Source of the DNA: Spirochaetaceae bacterium
GTDB taxonomy: Bacteria; Spirochaetota; Spirochaetia; DSM-27196; SKKC01
Length of the DNA stretch: 7,678 bases
Assembly (NCBI GenBank): GCA_003552745.1
Contig: PUOG01000124.1
Location: 1 to 7,678, forward strand
Direction: 5' to 3'
Shown: positions 1-6,360 of the stretch, piece after piece
Numbering within the stretch: position 1 is the first letter of the stretch
Layout of the letters: each line of letters opens with the position of its first letter
The notes under the pieces: generated by a model
Seen by the model: only the letters and a program-made list of their open reading frames with translations
Database searches by the model: none
Told to the model about the DNA's origin: nothing
Program-made: the position numbers and the translations under genes

Positions 1-1733
1 GCGTCGGCCGAGCGGTCTGCACGGCGCGAGCGAAAGAGTACGCGAAAGAGCCGGGAGTACGGCGGAAAGCCGAGTTGCCTCCGAGTCGAGAGTTCGGTCT
101 CGTACCACCCGGCGGAATCGCCGCTGACCGCCGCGGCGACCGAAGGGTGTTGCGGATTGTACGTCTGCACGAGAACGTGCCCGTCGGGCTGAAACCGGCC
201 CGCCCGACCGGCCACCTGGACGATAAGACTCCACGTGCGCTCGCCGGCGCGGAAGTCGGGCATGGCGAGACCGGTATCGGCGAGAACGATTCCGACAAGC
301 CCGACCCCGGGAAAGTTGAGCCCTTTCGCCACCATCTGCGTGCCGAGCAGAATATCGATCTCTCCACTTCGAAATCGCTCGAGCGTGCGCTCGAGGACAC
401 CGCGCTTTCGCACCGCATCGGCATCGAGTCGCTCGCAGACCAGGCTCGGCAAGTTGTCGCGCACCGTCTCCTCCACCTGCTCGGTGCCCAAACCACCGTA
501 GCCCACGTCGAGGCTTCCGCACTCCGGGCAGACACTCGGTGGACGGGTGCGGTATCCGCAGTGATGACACACCATCGCGTTGCGCCCCTTATGATAGGTG
601 AGCGCGACCGAGCATCGGGAGCAGTTCATGCGGAATCCGCACGAACGGCAATGGAAATAGTTCGCGAAGCCGCGTCGGTTCAGAAAGAGGATCGCCTGCC
701 GGCCGCGGCGATGGTTCTCGCGAATCGCATCGAGGAGGCGTGATGAAAGGACGCCGGGGTCGCGACGAAGATCGACCGGTTCAACTTTCGGAGGGCTTCC
801 TCCGGCGAGCCGACGGGTCAACCGCAGGCGACGCAGCGTACCGCTGTCCATGAGCGAGGCGGCTTCCACGCTCGGGGTAGCGCTGCCGAATACGATGCGC
901 GCACCTGAACGGCGTGCCCGGTACATCGCTACCTGGCGCGCGTGGTAGCGCGGTGTCGAACCGCTCTTGTATGTGGCCTCATGTTCCTCGTCGACGATTA
1001 TGAGCCCGAGATCGGGAATCGGCGCGAAGACCGCGCTCCGTGCACCCACCGCTACCGACGCCTCGCCTCGACGTATCTTGAGCCACTCGGCGAGCCGCCG
1101 GCTCGGGGTCATTCTGGAGTGCAAGACCGCTACGGTATCACCGAATCGTCTGCGTACCTCGGTCTCCAGTTGGGCGGTCAGCGCTATTTCGGGAACGAGG
1201 TAGATAACCCCTTTCCCATCATCCAGCGTCCGTTGAGCGACCCGCAGGAACACTTCCGTCTTGCCGCTGCCGGTAATTCCTTCGAGATAGAATCGCCCTT
1301 CGGGGCTCGAGACGATCGCTTCCACCGCGGACGACTGTTCATCACTCAGTTCGTGCTGCAGCTCCGGTTCTTCATCGTCCAATATGCCGCCGGGCTCCGG
1401 TTCGCGCTCTCTCCGACCGCCGGGGATCATGGCGGAGAGCGCTTCGCCGAGCGAGCACATGTAGAGGCGTGAGAGCCAGTGAGCGAGCTCGAGCTCCGGC
1501 TCACCGAAGATCGGCGTATCGTCGACCCTGCGTGTGACCGGACGAAGCTGCTTCACATCCGGCTGCACATCGGTCACCGAGACGACGAAGCCGGTCAGGG
1601 AGCGGCGTCCGAACGGCGCAACGGCACGAACTCCGGGCAGAAGCGTTACGCCCTCGGGAACGGTGTACGAGAAGCTGCCGCGGACCGGGACGTTGAACAC
1701 GAGCTCGGCGTAGTGAGCAGGCGAGCTTGCCAT
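1..1733 (-). CDS. priA: Primosomal protein N' (PriA replication restart helicase), C-terminus cut by window edge
   Basis: PriA is a superfamily 2 3'-to-5' DNA helicase that recognises stalled forks and reloads the replisome. The frame opens at ATG 1733 and stays open to base 1, giving 577 codons; roughly the last 80-150 residues are missing. The N-terminus (about 1-70) resembles the 3'-end DNA-binding domain. Walker A GITGSGKT is at 152-159, the DEEH box at 248-251, GTQMVAKG at 464-471 and QVAGRAGR at 506-513. Eight cysteines (362, 365, 371, 374, 389, 392, 402, 405) form the two-zinc insert and match E. coli PriA in spacing, as I recall that sequence. Only about 30 residues separate the IPGG near residue 97 from the LSDEQ that opens the helicase core, so the winged-helix domain seems absent or much reduced. 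The start overlaps the stop of the upstream glycosylase gene by one base (TAATG), with GGCGAGG just upstream, suggesting coupled translation. Confidence 0.96.
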   Translation of the reverse strand, partial: MASSPAHYAELVFNVPVRGSFSYTVPEGVTLLPGVRAVAPFGRRSLTGFVVSVTDVQPDVKQLRPVTRRVDDTPIFGEPELELAHWLSRLYMCSLGEALSAMIPGGRREREPEPGGILDDEEPELQHELSDEQSSAVEAIVSSPEGRFYLEGITGSGKTEVFLRVAQRTLDDGKGVIYLVPEIALTAQLETEVRRRFGDTVAVLHSRMTPSRRLAEWLKIRRGEASVAVGARSAVFAPIPDLGLIIVDEEHEATYKSGSTPRYHARQVAMYRARRSGARIVFGSATPSVEAASLMDSGTLRRLRLTRRLAGGSPPKVEPVDLRRDPGVLSSRLLDAIRENHRRGRQAILFLNRRGFANYFHCRSCGFRMNCSRCSVALTYHKGRNAMVCHHCGYRTRPPSVCPECGSLDVGYGGLGTEQVEETVRDNLPSLVCERLDADAVRKRGVLERTLERFRSGEIDILLGTQMVAKGLNFPGVGLVGIVLADTGLAMPDFRAGERTWSLIVQVAGRAGRFQPDGHVLVQTYNPQHPSVAAAVSGDSAGWYETELSTRRQLGFPPYSRLFRVLFRSRRADRSAD

Positions 1734-2521
1734 TATGCCTCGCCGGATATGGCGGCCCGCACCCGCTTCAAATCTTCCCAGACCGGCCGTCGCAACGAGT
1801 AGTTCCGCAATACGGCGCTCGGGTGATAGGTTGCAAATACCGGTATTCCGCGAAAGACGTGCTCGCCCTTGCGCAACTCCGCCATGCTCGCATCCACGCC
1901 GGTAACTACCCGCGAGCTCACCCGTCCGACGGTGAGAATGCTCCTCGGGCGAACGAGCTCGATCTGTCGCTCGAGATACGGGAAGCAGGAAGCGCGCTCA
2001 TCGGGGAGCGGGTCACGATTCTGCGGCGGGCGGCACTTCACGATATTTGCGATGAACGCGTTCCGGTCGCGGCTCACATCGATTGCAGCAAGCCACTTGT
2101 CGAGGTACTGACCGGCACGGCCGACGAACGGCCGTCCGCTGCGGTCCTCGTCGGCGCCCGGACCCTCGCCGATGACCATGACAAGCGCATCGAGCGCTCC
2201 CTCTCCCGGGACAGCATTCGTGCGCACCGCCGAGAGGGGGCACTTCGTGCACTCACGGATACGGTCGGCGAGTTCGTCGAGCTCGCGCCGCCGCGCCTGC
2301 CGGCTGTGTCCTTCCGACTCCGAGTCGACGGCACTCTGTGCCGCCGCTTTCCCGGATTGCGGGGCGGCACGATTCGCACCGGCCTCGGGCTCCACCTCCG
2401 TCTCGGGTGCATCATGTCCGCTTTCGGAACCGGCAAAGTCACGCGTCCCGGCGAAGCCGCCGGAAACGTAGTCGCGGAACAGAGTGCAGACACGATGGAA
2501 CTCCCGCTCATCTACGCTCAT
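1733..2521 (-). CDS. Family 4 (Fe-S cluster) uracil-DNA glycosylase with N-terminal tail
   Basis: Removes uracil produced by cytosine deamination, starting base excision repair. The 262-residue product has the family-4 (UDGa) signature. Cluster ligands C91, C94, C163 and C179 show the CxxC-long gap-C-15-C spacing of that family. Motif 1 is GEGPGADED at 118-126, followed by GRPFVGRAGQ (129-138), which recognises uracil. NIVKCRPPQNRDP lies at 159-171 and the second active-site motif HPSAVLRN at 233-240. Residues 1 to about 85 precede the catalytic domain; the stretch from about 25 to 80 is rich in Ala, Ser, Glu and Gly and looks disordered. Family-4 enzymes are often nearer 200 residues, so this tail is extra. 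ATG at 2521 overlaps the truA stop in an ATGA arrangement, which supports the start and indicates coupling. Older annotations may call such proteins phage SPO1 DNA polymerase-related. Confidence 0.93.
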   Translation of the reverse strand: MSVDEREFHRVCTLFRDYVSGGFAGTRDFAGSESGHDAPETEVEPEAGANRAAPQSGKAAAQSAVDSESEGHSRQARRRELDELADRIRECTKCPLSAVRTNAVPGEGALDALVMVIGEGPGADEDRSGRPFVGRAGQYLDKWLAAIDVSRDRNAFIANIVKCRPPQNRDPLPDERASCFPYLERQIELVRPRSILTVGRVSSRVVTGVDASMAELRKGEHVFRGIPVFATYHPSAVLRNYSLRRPVWEDLKRVRAAISGEA

Positions 2522-3324
2522 TCGAAACTCCCTTCACCGACGGTCTGCGACGCCCCGGAATCGACCCGTGGATATCCGGCGCCCGCGGGATAAGTAACGC
2601 GATAAAACACAAGTCCGCGTGCGGCGGCGGTAGTCGCGGCGAGCGACCGGTCGCCCGCGGCGAGCATCCCGCTCAACTGCTCGGGCGGAGCGTGTTTTGC
2701 GTCGAGAGCGATCAGTGTTCCGACTATCGATCTCACCATATGCCACATGAAGCTGCGGGCGGATATCTCGAAAACGAAAAATCGATCGAGCGGAAACCAG
2801 AACGCCCGATCGATAGAACGCCACCGCGACCCGGACCGATCACGACTCGAGGCGAACGTCGTGAAATCGTGATATCCCACCAATCGTGCCGCGTACGAGT
2901 TCAGTCGTTCGAGCGACGGCAGCCGGCGAAGGCGAACCGCGTAACGATCGACGAGCGGATCCGCCGCATCCCCAGCATACACGAAGTAGCGATAGGTGCG
3001 CAGCACCGCGCTGTACCGGGCGTGAAAACCACCGGGGACCTCACCGCTGTCGAGAGCGCTGACGTCACCGGGAGTTCGCGAGTTGAGGGCGACGGCGATC
3101 CTGTCTCCCGGAATCGAGTGGTTTTCGGTACGAAATGAGATCACCTGTCCTTTCGCGTGGACACCGGTGTCGGTACGACCGGCACACTCCACCCGCACCG
3201 GCTCCTCGAACAGACGCTCGAGTCCGGCCTCTATCACACCCTGTACGGTGCGGGTATTCGGTTGTACCTGGTAACCGCGGAAATCGGTTCCGTCATACGC
3301 CAGAGTCAGTGCGATCGTCCTCAT
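2518..3324 (-). CDS. truA: tRNA pseudouridine(38-40) synthase TruA
   Basis: Converts uridines 38-40 in the anticodon arm of many tRNAs to pseudouridine, which supports decoding accuracy. The 268-residue length is normal for the family. The N-terminus has the LAYDGTDFRGYQ strand motif (8-19). The catalytic Asp is D52 in CAGRTDTGVHAKGQ (47-60). RTYRY at 109-113 holds the conserved active-site tyrosine region, GYHDFTTF is at 150-157, and SFMWHMVRSIVGTL at 191-204 is the second-half core motif. It starts 18 nt after the DUF2225 gene. The upstream sequence has no clear Shine-Dalgarno motif, so its translation may depend on ribosomes finishing the gene before it. The stop overlaps the start of the glycosylase gene by four bases. 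No key residue appears to be missing. Confidence 0.97.
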   Translation of the reverse strand: MRTIALTLAYDGTDFRGYQVQPNTRTVQGVIEAGLERLFEEPVRVECAGRTDTGVHAKGQVISFRTENHSIPGDRIAVALNSRTPGDVSALDSGEVPGGFHARYSAVLRTYRYFVYAGDAADPLVDRYAVRLRRLPSLERLNSYAARLVGYHDFTTFASSRDRSGSRWRSIDRAFWFPLDRFFVFEISARSFMWHMVRSIVGTLIALDAKHAPPEQLSGMLAAGDRSLAATTAAARGLVFYRVTYPAGAGYPRVDSGASQTVGEGSFE

Positions 3325-3342
3325 CTCACATTGTCCGTGGAA

Positions 3343-4191
3343 TCAATCGGGCTTCACGCCGAGCTCACCCGAGATCTCCTCGTAGAGCGCACGGGCGTTA
3401 TCGAGAATCGCCGACGGTTTGCTTCGCGACGCCTTCCCCATCCCGAACAGTCTCGCGACGGTTCGCTTCGCCTCAGTGAGTGCCTCCTCCCGCCTGTCGG
3501 GGTTTCCGACCGGACCGTGTCGATACTCGAGAAGACCGTAGATATAGAGCACACCGTCGTAGCCGTAGTTCTTGTCGAGGTCGGGGCCGAGGTGCCGAAT
3601 CGCGCTGATCGTCTCGGTCCCGTCCTGTTCGCGCTCGACCGCGAGGGTGTAGTAGAAGCGTGCCTTACGATAGAAGACATTCGCGAGATGCGCCCAGTTC
3701 TCGCCGGGGCGCTGTGCCTCCAGATCGTTGCAGATCCAGGCGGCACGAAGCATACAGATGCCTCGCTTTATCGTGGGTGATGTTTCCGCCGGGAAGTGCT
3801 CGTAACACTCGGTGGCCAGATAGTAGGCGGCACAACCGGTAACATCGTCGCGCGGAGCGTCAAAACTGATCGAACCGAAAAGCTCGTGAAGGAACTCGGA
3901 GCGAGTCTCGGTATCCGCCTCTATCGCGCGAACACATTCGGGCGGAATCGACTCGAAGTCCTCCGAGAGCGCCGCGTAGAGACATGAACCGCAGACGGTT
4001 ACCGGATAGACGAGAGGATTCACCCGTCCGTACTTCTCCGAAGGAATATAGAGACGCCGCAGCTCCTCGGTGAGCTCGCCGGCATTCAGACGCCCGCGTC
4101 CGGTACGCAACTCCTCCCGGTAGATGTCGGCGTCACAAATCGGGCACGAAATCGGCTTCTTCGCGAAGAAACTGACACTGTTCGTCGCCAT
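3343..4191 (-). CDS. DUF2225 family protein with N-terminal Cys4 zinc site and helical repeats
   Basis: Function is unknown; I assign it to DUF2225 from memory of the family. The 282-residue protein has no signal peptide or membrane segment and is probably cytoplasmic. Cysteine pairs C16-x2-C19 (CPIC) and C67-x2-C70 (CGSC) could bind one zinc ion as a split ribbon. From about 115 to 275 it is mostly helical, with tetratricopeptide-like features: a Tyr- and Ala-rich stretch at 120-132, then LANVFYRKARFYYTLA at 169-184, and LYIYGLLEYRHG at 215-226. A TPR-like fold would suggest protein binding. ATG 4191 follows GGAGAGG by four bases. It lies 21 nt after acpS and 18 nt before truA, so it is probably co-transcribed with both. 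The neighbours do not reveal its job. Other cysteines (86, 120, 129, 146, 154) are unpaired. Confidence 0.88.
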   Translation of the reverse strand: MATNSVSFFAKKPISCPICDADIYREELRTGRGRLNAGELTEELRRLYIPSEKYGRVNPLVYPVTVCGSCLYAALSEDFESIPPECVRAIEADTETRSEFLHELFGSISFDAPRDDVTGCAAYYLATECYEHFPAETSPTIKRGICMLRAAWICNDLEAQRPGENWAHLANVFYRKARFYYTLAVEREQDGTETISAIRHLGPDLDKNYGYDGVLYIYGLLEYRHGPVGNPDRREEALTEAKRTVARLFGMGKASRSKPSAILDNARALYEEISGELGVKPD

Positions 4192-4212
4192 ACATCCTCT
4201 CCGTCTCCGAAT

Positions 4213-4584
4213 CTACCCTTCGATCACCACGACCGCCACGGCGTTGTCACGTTCGTGGGCGAGGCTGCAGAATACCCGTGCGCCGCCCATCCGGTCGAAC
4301 GCCTGCCGAGCGCGGCCGTGCAGAATCACCTCCGGTTTCCCGAGCTCATCGTTACGGACCTGGACCTCGCCGAGGTTGAAGTGCATGAGTCCGGTTCCCA
4401 GCGCCTTCCCAAACGCCTCCTTGGCGGCGAATCGACTGGCAAGGCTGAGACCGCGCCCGCTACCCCGTTGCTCGACGGCGGCGAGCTCCTCCTCATGGAA
4501 AAAGCGGGCGAGCAGACCTGGGTTCTCCAGCCACGAGTCGAGTCGGCCGACCCGCACGATATCGATACCTAGTCCGAGAATCAA
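4213..4584 (-). CDS. acpS: Holo-[acyl-carrier-protein] synthase AcpS
   Basis: Transfers 4'-phosphopantetheine from coenzyme A to a serine of acyl carrier protein, producing the active carrier for fatty acid and lipid synthesis. The 123-residue product has the usual length. GLGIDIV at 4-10 contains the Mg-binding D8. SRFAAKEAFGKALG at 50-63 contains the second metal ligand E56, and CSLAHERDNAVA at 106-117 matches the conserved SxSHE region near the C-terminus. The start is an uncommon TTG at 4584-4582. It is supported by GGAGG at 4598-4594, nine bases upstream, and by a TTGA overlap with the cdaR stop that suggests coupling. There is a 21-nt gap to the DUF2225 gene. Confidence 0.96.
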   Translation of the reverse strand: MILGLGIDIVRVGRLDSWLENPGLLARFFHEEELAAVEQRGSGRGLSLASRFAAKEAFGKALGTGLMHFNLGEVQVRNDELGKPEVILHGRARQAFDRMGGARVFCSLAHERDNAVAVVVIEG

Positions 4585-5561
4585 GGCTGTGGTCCTCCGG
4601 CCGGACTTGTCCCATCGTCGTTGGTCGACTCCACCTCCAGGACGATCTCGGTGGGCTCGTAACTGACCACCAGCAGTCCTTCGGGAGCCTCTACGCGCAC
4701 GGGCAAGGTGTGCACTCCGGCTCCGTCGACCTCGGACGCATCCGCCTCGAGCCGGATATCTTCGCGACGGGTCTCTTCCAGTTGCAGCAGCGGACCCTGA
4801 ACGGTAACCGAGCCTCCGGCGGGAGCTTCTACCGGCATGAGACCCTCGGCCAGATCTACGGCAACGATCGCCACCTGATCAAAGGTGGTCAGAACGACAC
4901 TCTCTTCCACAATTCCGCTGAACTCTACTGTTTCGCTCCCGCGAACGCGAATGAATCGGTTCGGCGGTCTGAGTTCAACGAGCATCGTGAAACTCTCGCT
5001 CCGGTCGCCGATGTCTATCGGAGCAGTTGCTATCCGCGTTCTCGCCGACACGTATCGTTCCGGACCCTCGATCTGGACCCGTTCGGGCGAGACGAACGAC
5101 TGGGTGAGCTCGTAACCGCGTGCTGGGAATCCGACTATCGATGGAGATACTTCGACGGTCGTCTGCACACGCTCCTCGAGCTCGAGTGTTACGAAAGCGG
5201 GCGACGGTTCGATATCGAGTCCACTCATACTGTATTCATCGTCGAGGCGACGCACGTCGACGGAAACGCGATACGTTCCGGGATCGACGAATCGCGTTGC
5301 ATCGAGAACCGCAACGAAATCGTCGCTTGAGGCCGCCGAGATCGCCTCCTCACTCCCGCGCAGATGCACACGCACTCGCGACGGATAGTCGGCGGCGATC
5401 GCGAGCTCTTCGGAGACTTCGGTTTCGACCGCAACGGTGAATACCGTCTCTTCGAGACCGGCGATGCGGTTATAGAAGAAGAGCAGTACAGCAGCTGCGA
5501 GCGCCAGGACCTTGACGAGCCAGTCGGCGCCCGCACGGGTAAAGAGTCGTCTAATCCGCAA
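4581..5561 (-). CDS. cdaR: YbbR-domain protein CdaR, c-di-AMP synthase regulator
   Basis: CdaR-type proteins are anchored in the membrane, project outside the cytoplasm and modulate the neighbouring diadenylate cyclase CdaA. From the TTG start the product has 326 residues: a basic N-terminus (RIRR), one membrane segment at about 12-32, then beta-rich YbbR-like repeats at roughly 39-129, 132-219 and 222-311, and a Gly/Pro tail. The second repeat shows the typical GFPARGYEL...VSPERVQIEGPE pattern; the repeat limits are estimates. I prefer TTG 5561 because GGAGG (5575-5571) lies nine bases upstream, the same layout as acpS, leaving an 11-nt overlap with cdaA. The frame is also open upstream to ATG 5594 (337 residues), but that ATG has only GAAG before it. 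B. subtilis CdaR has four YbbR units, from memory, so this form is shorter. Confidence 0.9.
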   Translation of the reverse strand: MRIRRLFTRAGADWLVKVLALAAAVLLFFYNRIAGLEETVFTVAVETEVSEELAIAADYPSRVRVHLRGSEEAISAASSDDFVAVLDATRFVDPGTYRVSVDVRRLDDEYSMSGLDIEPSPAFVTLELEERVQTTVEVSPSIVGFPARGYELTQSFVSPERVQIEGPERYVSARTRIATAPIDIGDRSESFTMLVELRPPNRFIRVRGSETVEFSGIVEESVVLTTFDQVAIVAVDLAEGLMPVEAPAGGSVTVQGPLLQLEETRREDIRLEADASEVDGAGVHTLPVRVEAPEGLLVVSYEPTEIVLEVESTNDDGTSPAGGPQP

Positions 5562-6360
5562 GGGCCGCCACCTCCGCATCATCCTCCGACTCATCTTCGT
5601 TCAGGTTCAGCAGATCGCGCAGTCGCCGCCGAGCCTCATCGATCGACAAGTCGTAGTAGAGGTTCGCGTCGTACGCGAGCGTAAGCGCTCCGGTTTCCTC
5701 ACTGACGACCAGCACAACGGCGTCGCTCTCTTCAGCCATGCCGAGTGCCGCCCGGTGACGGGTTCCGAAACTGCGCCGTATATCGAGCTGTTCGGAAAGG
5801 GGCAGAAAACAGCCGGCTGCGACGATCTTCTCTTCTCCGATGATCACCGCCCCGTCGTGCAACGGCGTATCGTGCGCGAAAATGGTAATGAGCAGCTGGG
5901 AGGTGAGTACCGCGTCCAGCCGGGTGCCGGTTTCAACGATCCCCTTCTGTCCCACCGTCCGCTGAAACACGATAAGCGCCCCTCGCTTCCTGTAGGAGAG
6001 GACTTCGGCCGCGCTCATTACCGCCTCGAGCTGAAGAGGCCTCGCCTGGCCGCCGAGGCCGAAGAAGCGTCCCTGGCCGATACGCGTGAATATCTTTCGC
6101 AACTCCGGCTGGAAGATGATCGCGAGGCCGATTACAAGCCCCGGGGCGAGCAGATTCATGATCCAGAGGACCGTCGTGAGATCGAGAAAGAATGCGAACG
6201 CGTACACGAATACGAGTACGAACGCACCCTTGACCAGCTGTATCGCTCGTGTCTGGACGAGGATCTGGTAGACCTTGTAAATCAGGAACGCGAGCAGCAG
6301 GATGTCGAGTATCGGCACGACGATATCTCGCAGAATCCACAGCTCGCTCATCAGCTGCAC
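5551..6360 (-). CDS. cdaA: Diadenylate cyclase CdaA (membrane c-di-AMP synthase)
   Basis: Condenses two ATP into cyclic di-AMP, a second messenger linked to potassium, osmolyte and cell-wall control. The 269-residue product is close to the family's usual size of about 270. Three hydrophobic helices lie at about 13-30, 42-58 and 63-83, followed by FQPELRKIFTRIG (83-95), a short linker and the DAC domain at about 110-235. Catalytic features are GALIV at 127-131, DGA at 169-171 in TPLHDGAVII, and RHR at 201-203 in GTRHRAALG. VSEETGALTLAY (219-230) closes the domain. The tail at 253-262 is strongly acidic. The GTG start directly follows the folP stop with no gap, and GGAGAGG in the end of folP is the likely ribosome site; an in-frame ATG three codons later has poorer spacing. 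cdaR follows in overlap, the usual partner arrangement. Confidence 0.97.
   Translation of the reverse strand: MQLMSELWILRDIVVPILDILLLAFLIYKVYQILVQTRAIQLVKGAFVLVFVYAFAFFLDLTTVLWIMNLLAPGLVIGLAIIFQPELRKIFTRIGQGRFFGLGGQARPLQLEAVMSAAEVLSYRKRGALIVFQRTVGQKGIVETGTRLDAVLTSQLLITIFAHDTPLHDGAVIIGEEKIVAAGCFLPLSEQLDIRRSFGTRHRAALGMAEESDAVVLVVSEETGALTLAYDANLYYDLSIDEARRRLRDLLNLNEDESEDDAEVAALAD
5571..5575 (-). promoter_or_regulatory. Shine-Dalgarno site favouring TTG start of cdaR
   Basis: GGAGG on the minus strand lies inside the 3' end of cdaA, nine bases before TTG 5561. A second GGAGG (5587-5583) directly touches ATG 5582 and is only three bases from ATG 5579, which is too close for good initiation. This points to TTG 5561 rather than the upstream ATG codons. 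Confidence 0.5.

Noticed and set aside
378..395. Palindrome CTCGAGCG-TG-CGCTCGAG
   Set aside because: It results from the repeated codons for LER-T-LER in priA, and its two-base loop is not a sensible hairpin.
75..743. Long plus-strand open frame of 222 codons
   Set aside because: It lies opposite priA, whose helicase and zinc motifs are unmistakable. The plus-strand product has no recognisable motif and arises from high-GC antisense openness.
2338..3780. Plus-strand frames opposite truA and DUF2225
   Set aside because: They are antisense to well-supported genes, carry no ribosome site or motif, and overlap each other.
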